Positions 25,068 through 33,697 are shown, counted from the first letter of the stretch. The stretch is 64,000 nucleotides of DNA from UBA3210 sp048359995 (GCA_048359995.1 DBGCPK010000017.1:62001-126000); one strand, 5' to 3'. Notes: a model not told the origin generated them from the sequence alone. A program made the numbers and translations.

Positions 25068-26030
25068 ATGAAAAAAAATTGTATGAATTTAAACAGAGAG
25101 ACTGCTATGCGCCTCTGGAGTAAGTCTTTTGGCAAAGAGACAAAAGTAAGAGATTTTACTGGTCGTGTGATTGCCAAAGGTGCTTACAACGACCGCAATA
25201 GCGAATTCGGATGGAATGTAGATCATATCCTTCCACAAAGCAAAGGCGGCAAGACTGCTGACCATAATTTGGTATGCTGCCACATATTGACGAATGATGA
25301 AAAAGCAGACAAGTTCCCTGGATTTGTAGCTAACAAAAAGAAGTTCACGATCGTCAAAGTTGAGAACCACTATGAAATAAAGCCTGAGAAAGATTCCCCT
25401 AAGAAGGATGAAGAGCCTCAAATGAAAGAGAAGTGGAACCTATACGATTCGGCTTCTGGAATCAGGCTTTATAAGACATTCAAGGGTTTGCAAAACAAAA
25501 AGCGCTTTGTTGGTACAATCGAAATAATTCTTGAGGGGATCGAAGGTGCTAATACAGCACTGACGGACTTCATCGAGGAGCTGTTTATCACCGAGGATGT
25601 TCAATTTGCGGACGATGATAACAGCTATTATTCAGGCACGAATGTTAGGTTGCTTGTAAAAAATTACGAAATGCCTGACAACGCTGAAACAGACAATCTT
25701 CTCGACAAGTGCATCTTGTTGAACACGTATCTAGCTTATTACTTCAAGCAGATGGGTATTATTAACGACTATGCCATCTCTTATAGATTGGATTGCTATA
25801 GTGACAGAAAGGACTTTTACAGCAAGGACGCCAGAGTCAATTTTTTAAAAAGAGATTTACTATTTAGGAATGATTGCAGGTTGAGAATCAATACCCTAGT
25901 AATTCAAAATTCGTTCGCCAAAGAGAAGTTCGATGACTCAGTTGGCTGGGATGAAAACATGTTCTATGATTATGACTATATCTACACAAAATTATCAGAA
26001 AATTTGGAAAAGGAGGTAAGCGGAAAGTAG
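25068..26030 (+). CDS. HNH endonuclease with unknown C-terminal domain
   Basis: 320 aa. An HNH nuclease motif is clear at about 48-88: FGWNVDHILPQSKGG (first His with preceding Asp), DHNLVCCHILTNDEKADK (Asn and last His). It lacks the zinc-binding cysteine pairs of some HNH families. Residues about 120-320 form an unrecognised domain with aromatic and acidic patches (EIILEGIEGANTALTDFIEE, WDENMFYDYDYIYTK). The start is uncertain: ATG 25068 lacks a close ribosome-binding site and MNLNRETAMRLW (25083) is an alternative. It is preceded by a structured leader and ends with a strong terminator, giving a self-contained unit. Base composition differs from both neighbours, suggesting transfer. Confidence 0.8.
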   Translation: MKKNCMNLNRETAMRLWSKSFGKETKVRDFTGRVIAKGAYNDRNSEFGWNVDHILPQSKGGKTADHNLVCCHILTNDEKADKFPGFVANKKKFTIVKVENHYEIKPEKDSPKKDEEPQMKEKWNLYDSASGIRLYKTFKGLQNKKRFVGTIEIILEGIEGANTALTDFIEELFITEDVQFADDDNSYYSGTNVRLLVKNYEMPDNAETDNLLDKCILLNTYLAYYFKQMGIINDYAISYRLDCYSDRKDFYSKDARVNFLKRDLLFRNDCRLRINTLVIQNSFAKEKFDDSVGWDENMFYDYDYIYTKLSENLEKEVSGK

Positions 26031-26065
26031 AGATGTTTGAAGCCTCCTTAAATTAGATAACTACG

Positions 26066-26097
26066 AAGGTGATGGGCGACAATCACCTTTTTCTTTT
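26066..26097 (+). terminator. terminator of the HNH gene
   Basis: 8 bp perfect stem AAGGTGAT/ATCACCTT, loop GGGCGACA, then TTTTTCTTTT. Confidence 0.9.
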
Positions 26098-26294
26098 AGT
26101 AATACATAAAGAATATTTTTATAAGGTTTTGAATTTTTTTCAAAAAATGCCTTTTTGAGTTTCTATAATCAATCGATAAAATAACGATGTAATAAGATTT
26201 GATGAAACTGGAGATTTAATTTGTAATTATACCAGATTGAAAATACATACCATAAAAAATAATCAAGTTCCGATACAAAGAGTTCTCGGTTTGA

Positions 26295-26300
26295 TATAAT
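26295..26300 (+). promoter_or_regulatory. extended -10 before lipoprotein pseudogene
   Basis: TGATATAAT with no good -35; AAGGGGG ribosome-binding site follows. The gap 26098-26294 holds nothing else I can support. Confidence 0.5.
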
Positions 26301-26317
26301 AAAAGGGGGATGAGTAT

Positions 26318-27170
26318 ATGAAAAAAACTTTATGGGTTTTATTGCCATTATTGTCATTATTACTATTAGGCTGTTCATCCAATATTATCGATACCAATTA
26401 TGTAGAGTCGGGCTTTTCAATAGCAAATAATAATAGCGAACCTACTCCATGGTTATGGACCGCAGTAAGAACACAAAAAAAAGCAAGAATCAAATATTTG
26501 CATTTCTGTTTCTGTCGGATATATGCAGGGCATTATCGAGAAATGGAGTATAGATGCATTTAATTCTAATCCGGGTTATGGTGAATTTTCACTTCAAAGA
26601 ATAATAAGGGATAGAAATGAGAATGAAATATCCAATTCTTATCATGCTTTGCCAAATTTTAATGATGAAAGCAAATACTTAGTTAGGGTTCAAGGCGCAA
26701 ACGATGGAACGGATAAAATATTAACTATAGATTTTTCTTTTCACTTTGAGGAAAGCATTTCTCTTGATGAAATCACTGTTGAGCAGGGGGGGGGGGTATT
26801 TTTTATGATCTATGTTTGTTAGATGACAACAACCAGATTTTAATGCAAAGTTTAAATTGTGGTATATCATTGGGAAGTTTATATTTTGAAAAATCTAATG
26901 ATCAAATTATATTTTCCAGTACGGATGCCATATAATTTGTAAATGATGGGTGTGGAACTTTTGATTCATCATCTTTATCATTGGATGCTGCAAGAGAAAT
27001 GCAGATGAAACACTAATCTATGAATTAGTTATGACGATGAAGATTCTTCTAATTATAACAACGGATTATCACTATTAAACATAGGTGTAACCGGAAGTAT
27101 TTCAGGAACATTGAGGAGCAAAGATGCCATCGCTTACGATAAAAATGATAATAACGCTATCAAGTTTTAG
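26318..27170 (+). pseudogene. frameshifted lipoprotein gene with homopolymer tracts
   Basis: It starts MKKTLWVLLPLLSLLLLGCSS with lipobox LLGC. The frame breaks in A8 (26474-26481), resumes as VGYMQGIIEKWSIDAFNSN and SFHFEESISLDEITVEQGG, and enters G11 (26786-26796). With 11 G it stops after VFFMIYVC. With 12 or 9 G it would continue GIFYDLCLLDDNNQILMQSL to a stop at 26934. More frames beyond (FDSSSLSLDAA, NNGLSLLNIGVTGSISGTL) show the gene was once about 280 codons. The multiple breaks argue for decay; the long G tract in AT-rich DNA could also have been a phase switch. Confidence 0.6.
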
Positions 27171-27434
27171 TATTATGACCAAGCAGTTTAATCTCTAATT
27201 TGGATTTGATTGAAAGATATTACTCCTTTTGATTTCACAAACTTATTGTAATTATTGCCCGTTTTTGATACTGTTAATATGATAAAAGAGTAGCAGATAT
27301 CAAAATCCAAAATACCATTGTATATCTAAGTAATTAGGGACGATACCAATGTATTCAATAACGAATTAGAATGTAATGGAAATAATAAGTGTATGTTACA
27401 GTTAATCGACTAAGTGTTATCGGAGGGGTGGACA
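27171..27434. other. gap without a supported gene
   Basis: AT-rich, stops in all frames, no clear terminator or promoter. It ends in the GGAGGGG ribosome-binding site of the next gene. Confidence 0.4.
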
Positions 27435-27890
27435 ATGTATAAAAAAATATCAATATTTACTTTATTCGCATCATCGGTTCTTCTTGTTTCCGCTTGCAGT
27501 AGTAAGGAAAGCAGCAACTCTTTACACAATAATTCTGTCAGTTCCAGCACTTCGCCTTCCCATACGTTGCCTTTTTTAGTACAAATTATTCCTCAAGACT
27601 TTACGTATAAAGAAAGACATTATCGGGTGCTGCAGGATTCAGAAAGCAAGAATTCGATTGATGAAGGTGAGATAGGAGATTTACTCGGTTACATTATTCA
27701 TGAAGATGACATCGGCGCTTTTCTTGACGAACATCCGAATACGGATTATGTGATTGATAATTACGTATATGATTTATACAACCAAAATCGAATACCGTTT
27801 TTTATGGTTGTCGGATATGACGATTTAAGTTTAATTTACTGCACCCGTTCTTTATATCAGGATATTACAGATTTTTCACAATCGAATTGA
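27435..27890 (+). CDS. small lipoprotein, unknown function
   Basis: 151 aa. Signal peptide MYKKISIFTLFASSVLL with lipobox VSAC, then a Ser/Asn-rich linker (SSKESSNSLHNNSVSSSTS). A compact acidic domain of about 100 residues follows (FTYKERHYRVLQ, EIGDLLGYIIHEDDIGAFLD). ATG 27435 follows CGGAGGGGTG; an earlier in-frame ATG precedes the ribosome-binding site. Its end lies close to the following acetyltransferase gene, so the two may be cotranscribed. No family recognised. Confidence 0.7.
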   Translation: MYKKISIFTLFASSVLLVSACSSKESSNSLHNNSVSSSTSPSHTLPFLVQIIPQDFTYKERHYRVLQDSESKNSIDEGEIGDLLGYIIHEDDIGAFLDEHPNTDYVIDNYVYDLYNQNRIPFFMVVGYDDLSLIYCTRSLYQDITDFSQSN

Positions 27891-27913
27891 AAAAGAGAAG
27901 GAGGATTCTAGTT

Positions 27914-28378
27914 TTGTTGACCTTGTATAAACCGAAAAAAGCGGACTTATGGTTTAGAAAAAAACTTTTATCCGATCCTCAAACAATGTCTTACAATGAT
28001 GCTTGGGGAGGCATAGTCGATTTCCCTGAAAATCGATGGGAGGCGTGGTATAAAAGATGGGTTTCCATCGCCGACAAGAGATTTTACAGATACCTTCTTA
28101 GAAAGGAAACAGGCGAGTTTATAGGGGAAATCGCCTATCATTTTGACGATAGTAAAGGGATTTATTTAATTAGTATAATAATAGATTTTGATAAGAGAAA
28201 CAAAGGATTTGGAAAAATGGGATTGGATCTTTTATGTCGAGCGGCAAAGAAAAACGGCATATCGACGCTTTATGATTCCATTGCGAAAAATAATCCGGCC
28301 GTAAAGTTATTTTTGAATAACGGCTTTGAAGTTGAATATCGTACAGACGATGCAATTATGCTGAAACGGAAACTATAA
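27914..28378 (+). CDS. GNAT-family N-acetyltransferase
   Basis: About 154 aa from a TTG start, chosen because AGGAGG (27899-27904) lies 9 bases upstream; the frame is open further 5' to 27887. The acetyl-CoA binding core is visible (GEFIGEIAYHF, then IIIDFDKRNKGFGKMGLDLL with the RxxGxG/A-like loop). The C-terminal beta-bulge region has NNPAVKLFLNNGFE, usual for GNAT proteins of the RimJ/RimL type. The substrate is unknown. Composition returns to core-like from here on. Confidence 0.75.
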   Translation: MLTLYKPKKADLWFRKKLLSDPQTMSYNDAWGGIVDFPENRWEAWYKRWVSIADKRFYRYLLRKETGEFIGEIAYHFDDSKGIYLISIIIDFDKRNKGFGKMGLDLLCRAAKKNGISTLYDSIAKNNPAVKLFLNNGFEVEYRTDDAIMLKRKL

Positions 28379-28653
28379 GTTCATTTTCAGATTGACGAGA
28401 TTGACCAATTCCCGTTCGCAGTGTACGGCTTTCTTTTATCTTGAATTGAATATTTTTGAGGAAAAAGCGGGAACTTCATTCTTTGCGATAAAGAAAACTT
28501 CTGTCTAATGCAGGAAAGAAAAGAGCAAAAAGACGAAATAGAAGTACGATTTTTAGAGAAGATTGCCGAAACATAAGCGTTCAGATTCAAAGTAACAAAG
28601 AGTAACAACCGAAGATTCGGAAATTGATATAGAATAATTTCGAGGTGATGAAA
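28379..28653. other. gap without a supported gene
   Basis: 275 bases with stops in all frames. The GAGGTGAT ribosome-binding site of the next gene is at 28642. No clear promoter. Confidence 0.4.
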
Positions 28654-29574
28654 ATGCTGAAAGATAAAATCAGAGAATTGCGACAAAAGGAAGGATTGAC
28701 GCAGGAGGCATTGGCGAATCGCATACATGTATCGCGTTCCTTAATAGCCAAGTGGGAATCGGGCAAAGGAATGCCGACCGAAAGCGATTTAGCGCTTTTG
28801 AGCGAACTTTTCGACGTCTCTTCACAAGAGCTTGTGTCCGATCGGGAATGCGAGCGAACGATTGTCAAAAAAAACCGGAAAATTCGCGGGCTGTATGCGG
28901 CCATCGTTTTTCTTACCGCGGTTTTGTCGGTCACAACGACATTAACCATCTGCGCTTATTCGGGTATTATCGGATTGCGCGGAGAGCAATCCTCTTCGGA
29001 GATCAAACACATTCACCAATACGAAATCGCGGAAACCATTGCGCCGACTTGCATCGACGATGGTATCGTCCGTTACGAGTGCGCCTGCAAAGATGAATAC
29101 GAGGAAATACTCTCGGCTTATGGACATGATTACAGCGATTGGTTATACATCGAACCGACGGAAGCGGAAGTCGGAAAAAAGGAAAGAAGCTGCCTGAAAT
29201 GCGCGCATCGGGAAAGTTATGCGATATATATCCCGCTTTCCGATCCGGCAAACATTCAACACGCAGTTTCGACAGGGGAGAAAGGTATATTTATTGTCGA
29301 ATACGATCCGAACGGAAACAGAGTTTGTCAGTGGCAATACGATTATGTCGATGATACTCTGGTTTCGTATATCTATTCCGGATACAGCGAATTTTTCCAA
29401 TCCAGTACCTATATTGTCTACGTCGAAAGTAAAGATCAAACCGTTTTTGTCTATCGGGAATTTACAACTTCGAGTTCCTTCGATTTTATCGAAGCCACGA
29501 TGGTGAAAGAGGAGACGAGAATCGTCGATGGATACGATATGAGCGGGATTACATCATTGCCGGAAAACAGATAA
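28654..29574 (+). CDS. membrane-anchored XRE-family regulator
   Basis: 306 aa. Residues 1-60 are a Cro/C1 helix-turn-helix (IRELRQKEGLTQEALANRIH, VSRSLIAKWESG). A basic stretch and one membrane helix (YAAIVFLTAVLSVTTTLTIC, about 82-101) lead to an extracytoplasmic part of about 190 residues. The outer part has paired CxC/CxxC-like cysteines (RYECACKD, ERSCLKCAHRE) as in zinc-ribbon-like repeats. It fits a one-component transmembrane regulator that senses outside the cell. Start ATG 28654 is best placed after GAGGTG; ATG 28648 is possible. Single gene with a hairpin after it. Confidence 0.75.
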   Translation: MLKDKIRELRQKEGLTQEALANRIHVSRSLIAKWESGKGMPTESDLALLSELFDVSSQELVSDRECERTIVKKNRKIRGLYAAIVFLTAVLSVTTTLTICAYSGIIGLRGEQSSSEIKHIHQYEIAETIAPTCIDDGIVRYECACKDEYEEILSAYGHDYSDWLYIEPTEAEVGKKERSCLKCAHRESYAIYIPLSDPANIQHAVSTGEKGIFIVEYDPNGNRVCQWQYDYVDDTLVSYIYSGYSEFFQSSTYIVYVESKDQTVFVYREFTTSSSFDFIEATMVKEETRIVDGYDMSGITSLPENR

Positions 29575-29610
29575 AGATAAAAACATATCGATAAAATTGT
29601 ATCGAAATAT

Positions 29611-29640
29611 TGACTTTGACAGGTTGTTTATGATATCTTC
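29611..29640 (+). promoter_or_regulatory. possible promoter of the dehydrogenase gene
   Basis: TTGACT, about 18-base spacer, TATCTT; tentative. Confidence 0.35.
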
Positions 29641-29662
29641 TAAGATAAAGGAGAAAAAACAA

Positions 29663-30688
29663 ATGAATAAAATCAGAGTAGTTCAGTACGGATGCGGGAA
29701 AATGGCTAAGTACATTTTACGTTATCTTCATGAAAAAGGCGCGGAGATCGTCGGTGCAATCGACGTAAATCCGGAGATCGTCGGAATGGATGTCGGTGAC
29801 TTTGCCGGATTAGGCATCAAGACCGGAGTATTGATTTCCAATGATGCCGATAAGGTTTTGGACGAATGCGACGCGGACGTGGCGATCGTCACTCTGTTCA
29901 GTTTTATCGGCGATATCTACGAACACGTGGAGAAATGCGTAAAGAGGGGAGTCAACGTCATTACAACTTGCGAGGAAGCGATTTACCCTTGGACGACGGC
30001 GGCGAAACTGACGAATAAACTCGACGCTTTGGCGAAAGAAAACAACTGCACGATCACCGGAAGCGGTATGCAGGATATTTTCTGGATCAATATGGTCGCT
30101 ATGGTCGCCGGAGGTTGTCATTCGATTCAAAAGATCAAAGGAGCGTATTCCTACAATGTGGATGAATATGGTTTGGCTTTGGCGGAAGCACACGGTTGCG
30201 ATTTGACCAAAGAAGAATTCGAAAAGACTCTCGCGCATCCGACCGAAGTAGTTCCTTCTTATGCTTGGAACGCGGCTGAAGCGATTGCGAACAAATTGGG
30301 ACTGACGATCAAATCGATTCGGCAGGAGAACGTTCCTTACATTATCGACAAGGATATTTACAGTTCGACCTTAGGAAAAGAGATTAAAGCAGGAAGATGT
30401 ATCGGTATGTCCGCGGTCGTCACGATCGAAACCTATCAGGGAATCGTCATCGAAGAAGAGACGATCGGCAAAGTCTACGGTCCGGACGACGGGGATATGT
30501 GCGATTGGTGGATTAAAGGCGAGCCGGATACTGAATTCCACGTTGTCAAACCGGCGACGGTGGAACACACTTGTGCGACGGTCGTCAATCGGATTCCGTC
30601 TCTCTTAGTCGCTCCGACGGGTTACGTTACGGCGGATCAACTCGATGAGATCGGTTATTTGACATATCCTATCGATTACGAAATTTAA
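29663..30688 (+). CDS. 2,4-diaminopentanoate dehydrogenase-like oxidoreductase
   Basis: 341 aa. N-terminal Rossmann fold with VVQYGCGKMAKYILRYL and VGAIDVNPEIVG. The middle carries ITTCEEAIYPW and TGSGMQDIFWIN, and the C-terminal domain HTCATVVNRIPSLLVAPTGY. These match the DapB-like family that includes 2,4-diaminopentanoate dehydrogenase of anaerobic ornithine degradation. The other ornithine pathway genes (ornithine racemase, OrtAB, aminomutase) are not nearby, so the substrate is uncertain; a related amino-acid dehydrogenase is possible. ATG 29663 follows AAGGAGA. Ends at a strong terminator shared with the convergent lysine ABC operon. Confidence 0.75.
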   Translation: MNKIRVVQYGCGKMAKYILRYLHEKGAEIVGAIDVNPEIVGMDVGDFAGLGIKTGVLISNDADKVLDECDADVAIVTLFSFIGDIYEHVEKCVKRGVNVITTCEEAIYPWTTAAKLTNKLDALAKENNCTITGSGMQDIFWINMVAMVAGGCHSIQKIKGAYSYNVDEYGLALAEAHGCDLTKEEFEKTLAHPTEVVPSYAWNAAEAIANKLGLTIKSIRQENVPYIIDKDIYSSTLGKEIKAGRCIGMSAVVTIETYQGIVIEEETIGKVYGPDDGDMCDWWIKGEPDTEFHVVKPATVEHTCATVVNRIPSLLVAPTGYVTADQLDEIGYLTYPIDYEI

Positions 30689-30702
30689 AGAAAATTTTCG
30701 AG

Positions 30703-30752
30703 AAAAAAGCCGGAAGAGAGAATCTTTGGATTCGGCTATCCGGCTTTTCTTT
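30703..30752. terminator. bidirectional terminator
   Basis: 9 bp stem AAAAGCCGG (30705-30713) and CCGGCTTTT (30740-30748) with A-rich and T-rich flanks, between convergent transcripts. Confidence 0.75.
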
Positions 30753-30781
30753 CGGTTTATAAATGGATTTCCGCGCTCTTT

Positions 30782-31672
30782 TTAACGAGATATCTTTTCC
30801 AAATAGCGAGAGAGGAATGCCTTTGTCCTTTCCTCTTTCGGATGAACGAAAAGTTCTTTCGGATTCCCTTCTTCGACGATATAGCCGTTGTCCATAAAGA
30901 TTACTCGGTTGGACACGTTTTTTGCAAAATCCATTTCATGCGTAACTACGATCATCGTCCTTCCTTCTAACGCCAGTTCTTTCATCACTTCCAGTACTTC
31001 GCCGACCATTTCCGGATCGAGAGCGCTGGTAGGCTCGTCGAAAAGAATGACATCGGGGTTCATACATAACGCTCGGGCGATGGCTATGCGTTGCTTTTGA
31101 CCGCCGGAAAGCTCATTGACGTGCGAATGCAAGCGATCCGCCATGCCGACTTTGGTAAGATTGGAAATCGCTCTTTCTTTCGCTTCTTCGTCTGAAAGAT
31201 GAAGAACTTTTTTTTGCGCAATCGTGCAATTTCTTAGAACATCAAGATGATTGAAAAGATGGAAATTCTGAAAAACCATACCGATTCTCGAACGAATCTC
31301 GTTGACGTTCATCTTTTTACGTTCTCTTTTGATCGCCGCGATTTTTAAATCTCTTTCTTGAATCAACGCTTTTCTGTCGCGCTTTTTCGCATTTTTGATC
31401 AGCGGCTTGTATTTTGAACGAAGGAATTTGATTTCGTTTGAGAGAGTGTTGTCGATGCGGCAGACAACTCTTTCGCGACGAAAATAAATCTGCCCTCCAT
31501 CGATATCTTCGAGCCGATTGATACAACGGAGAAAGGTGGACTTTCCGCTGCCGGAAGAACCGATGACGGCGATGACGTCCCCTGGATAGACATCTAACGA
31601 AATGTCTTTTAAAACCTCGTGATTTTTGAATGATTTTTGAAGATTCCGAATGGAAATGAGCGCTTCTTTCAT
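30782..31672 (-). CDS. amino-acid ABC transporter ATPase with inserted segment
   Basis: 296 aa, about 50 longer than GlnQ/HisP relatives. Walker A GSSGSGKST (about 37-45), Q-loop VFQNFHLFNH, signature LSGGQKQR, Walker B VILFDEPTSALDPE, switch His in VVTHEMDF. The extra length is an insertion between Walker A and the Q-loop (about 65-125), strongly basic (KPLIKNAKKRDRKALIQERD). It energises lysine or cationic amino-acid import with the permease and binding protein encoded just upstream; the permease end overlaps its start by 4 bases. Expression depends on the lysine riboswitch at 33380. Confidence 0.88.
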   Translation of the reverse strand: MKEALISIRNLQKSFKNHEVLKDISLDVYPGDVIAVIGSSGSGKSTFLRCINRLEDIDGGQIYFRRERVVCRIDNTLSNEIKFLRSKYKPLIKNAKKRDRKALIQERDLKIAAIKRERKKMNVNEIRSRIGMVFQNFHLFNHLDVLRNCTIAQKKVLHLSDEEAKERAISNLTKVGMADRLHSHVNELSGGQKQRIAIARALCMNPDVILFDEPTSALDPEMVGEVLEVMKELALEGRTMIVVTHEMDFAKNVSNRVIFMDNGYIVEEGNPKELFVHPKEERTKAFLSRYLEKISR

Positions 31673-32448
31673 TGCGAAACAGCCCCCTTAATCCGACTGC
31701 GGAAAGGAGAGAAAAGGATTTTCTGCCCATTCATTTTTCGGGAAATCAGTTTCAATACGAGCGTGGCTAAGAGCGTCAAAATCAAATAAATGACTGCGAT
31801 GATGATATATCCCTCTACTTTAAAATAATTTTTGTTGGTCGCGATGGAAACCGAGGCGTAAAGTTCAGTCAAACCGATGACATTCAGCACGCTGGAATCC
31901 TTGACGTTGACGATGTATTCGTTGAGAATGGTCGGCAATGCATTCTTCAATGCTTGAGGCATGATGATTACGAACATCGCTTGAAAGTAATTCATTCCCA
32001 ACGAACGACTGGCTTCTTCTTGACCGATGTCGACGCCGTTAAGTCCGGCGCGGACGATTTCCGACATATACGCGCCGGTGTTGATCGTGATGACGAATAG
32101 GCCGCAGATCATATAGCCGTTGAAAATCCACCCCAATTGAATATTCGTCCAACTGAATCCCATCGAGGTGAAACCGAAGAAGATGATCATCGCCTGAACC
32201 ATCATCGGCGTTCCGCGAAAAAAATTGACATAAATCGCCGAGATGGCGGAAACGATTCTTTTCAACGCCCTGACAGGAGCGTGGTCGGTCTCTTTAATGC
32301 GGAGATTTCTTCCCAATGCGACGACGATTCCGATCGCCAAGCCGACCAGCGTTCCGACGATGGCGAGGATCAAAGTGGCGGCGATACCTTCCAAAAAGGT
32401 CGAATAATAATTTTTCAGAAGGGAAACGATTTTATCCCAACTCGACAT
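31669..32448 (-). CDS. amino-acid ABC transporter permease
   Basis: 259 aa, HisM/GlnP type. Five to six membrane segments (FLEGIAATLILAIVGTLVG, IYVNFFRGTPMMVQAMIIFF). The EAA-like loop EEASRSLGMNYFQAMFVIIMP couples to the ATPase. Translationally coupled on both sides: it shares base 32448 with the binding-protein stop and overlaps the ATPase by 4 bases. It would form a homodimeric channel. Confidence 0.92.
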   Translation of the reverse strand: MSSWDKIVSLLKNYYSTFLEGIAATLILAIVGTLVGLAIGIVVALGRNLRIKETDHAPVRALKRIVSAISAIYVNFFRGTPMMVQAMIIFFGFTSMGFSWTNIQLGWIFNGYMICGLFVITINTGAYMSEIVRAGLNGVDIGQEEASRSLGMNYFQAMFVIIMPQALKNALPTILNEYIVNVKDSSVLNVIGLTELYASVSIATNKNYFKVEGYIIIAVIYLILTLLATLVLKLISRKMNGQKILFSPFRSRIKGAVSQ

Positions 32449-33326
32449 TATCGGTTCGCTCCGTTGACGATGGAATTGGCTACCGGCAATTCTGCGGTCA
32501 TCGCGTCTGCCGATCCGGATTGTACGGCAATGGCGCAGGTCGAGAAAGTCTCTAACGGGTTTAAATGAGTCACACCGTATTCGCCGACCCAGTTTTCGAT
32601 GACGTCATCGGTGAGCGTAGATACCTGACTGACGATTTTAGCTCCCGAAAAGGCGCTTAGGGAATCGGCATCCGCGTATTTCGAATCCGCTTTGACGATT
32701 AAGACCAGTTCGGAGCGGTAGTATTCGTCGGTAAAGTCGATGGAAAGCCGCCGTTCTTCCGTGTCGGTCATTCCGGCGATCACCGCGTTGATCGTCCCGC
32801 TTTGAAGCGCGGGAATCAGCGCCTCCCAATCCATTTTCAGAATGCGGAGATTATAATTCAGCGCTTCCGCCAAAGCCTTAGCCATCGTTACATCGTAGCC
32901 GGCTGCATATTGACCTTGCACTCCGTTGATCGGATAAGAATACGCCGTCGGCGCGGTTTCCGTCCAGTTGAATGGTGCGTAATCGCATTCCAGACCGACG
33001 GTCAAATAAGGTTTGGAATCGTCGTTGTCTTCGCTTTGCGTAGAAACTTTGGTCGGATTCTCGTCGGTCGATCGTTCGACCGCTTCGCTCATCCAGGTAT
33101 TTCGGGTGTCCTGAGAGATATTTCTCAACGCTTCGTTGATCTTTTCTTTCAGCTCGCCGTCGCTTTTTCCGACGCCGATCGAAACTCCCAGTTCTTTTTC
33201 CGATTCGCCGAGAACCGATTGATCGAAATGAACGATTTTCAATTTCGAGGAACTGCCCGAGCAGGAGACCGCGCCGAGCGTAAAAAGAGCCGAAACGGCC
33301 AAAAACAGAGTATTTCTTAAATTCAT
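32448..33326 (-). CDS. lysine-type substrate-binding lipoprotein, circularly permuted
   Basis: 292 aa. Signal peptide with lipobox ending at Cys22 (GAVSC). Residues about 28-86 (KLKIVHFDQS..., VSIGVGKSDGELKEKINEAL, DTRNTWMSEAVE) are the part that normally ends a family-3 binding protein. A Ser/Thr/Asp linker (about 87-105) follows. Then comes the usual beginning, PYLTVGLECDYAPFNW, GYDVTMAKALAEALNYNLRI, QSGTINAVIAGMTDTEERRL, finishing at AELPVANSIVNGANR*, exactly where the normal C-terminal part would start. The protein is one open frame, so this is a natural circular permutation. Lysine as ligand is inferred from the L-box upstream. Confidence 0.85.
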   Translation of the reverse strand: MNLRNTLFLAVSALFTLGAVSCSGSSSKLKIVHFDQSVLGESEKELGVSIGVGKSDGELKEKINEALRNISQDTRNTWMSEAVERSTDENPTKVSTQSEDNDDSKPYLTVGLECDYAPFNWTETAPTAYSYPINGVQGQYAAGYDVTMAKALAEALNYNLRILKMDWEALIPALQSGTINAVIAGMTDTEERRLSIDFTDEYYRSELVLIVKADSKYADADSLSAFSGAKIVSQVSTLTDDVIENWVGEYGVTHLNPLETFSTCAIAVQSGSADAMTAELPVANSIVNGANR

Positions 33327-33351
33327 CTACCATATCCTCCTCTTTAAGAAA

Positions 33352-33379
33352 CAAAAAGATTGCATCTATTAATGCAACC
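33352..33379 (-). terminator. attenuator terminator of the lysine operon
   Basis: Minus strand stem TTGCAT/ATGCAA with flanking pairs (GGTTGCAT...ATGCAATC), then TTTTTG, between the L-box and the first gene. It is expected to form when lysine is bound. Confidence 0.8.
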
Positions 33380-33570
33380 TCTCGAAAGATTCAGATACAT
33401 TAATAGCTCCTCTACAAAAAATTGTAGGAGTCTGTAATCTGTTATGGTTACAGCCCAACGATCATTAGATGCCTCTAAGATGTTTCGGCAGACTATTCCT
33501 TTCGTTATCTTCACCGGATGCCTCCTCCGATAAGTACTGATAAAGTCTGCTCCTCTATTCAATCTTACAA
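33380..33570 (-). promoter_or_regulatory. lysine riboswitch (L-box)
   Basis: Minus strand carries the L-box landmarks in order: AATAGAGGAGC, ATCAGTACTTATCGGAGGAG, CATCCGGTGAAGATAACGAA, AGTCTGCCGAAAC, TTGGGCTGTAACC, then a paired CTCCTACAATTTTTTGTAGAG hairpin. It is followed by an intrinsic terminator, so it should switch off the ABC operon in lysine excess. Confidence 0.85.
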
Positions 33571-33576
33571 GTCAGC

Positions 33577-33604
33577 ATTATAACGTCTTTTTTCGAAAGT
33601 GCAA
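33577..33604 (-). promoter_or_regulatory. promoter of the lysine operon
   Basis: Minus strand: TTGCAC, 16-base spacer, perfect TATAAT just upstream of the L-box. Confidence 0.8.
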
Positions 33605-33697
33605 CAGTTTTTTTGATGTTTGGTCGATTTTATTCTGTACGAAGAATTGAATTCGTCTTGTTCGCAAGGTAAGATGTACCTTAACGGAGAAGAAAAA

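Noticed and set aside
24878..26030. IscB/HEARO (OMEGA) system
   Set aside because: The HNH protein has no RuvC parts and is too short, and the leader does not show the HEARO layout I know.
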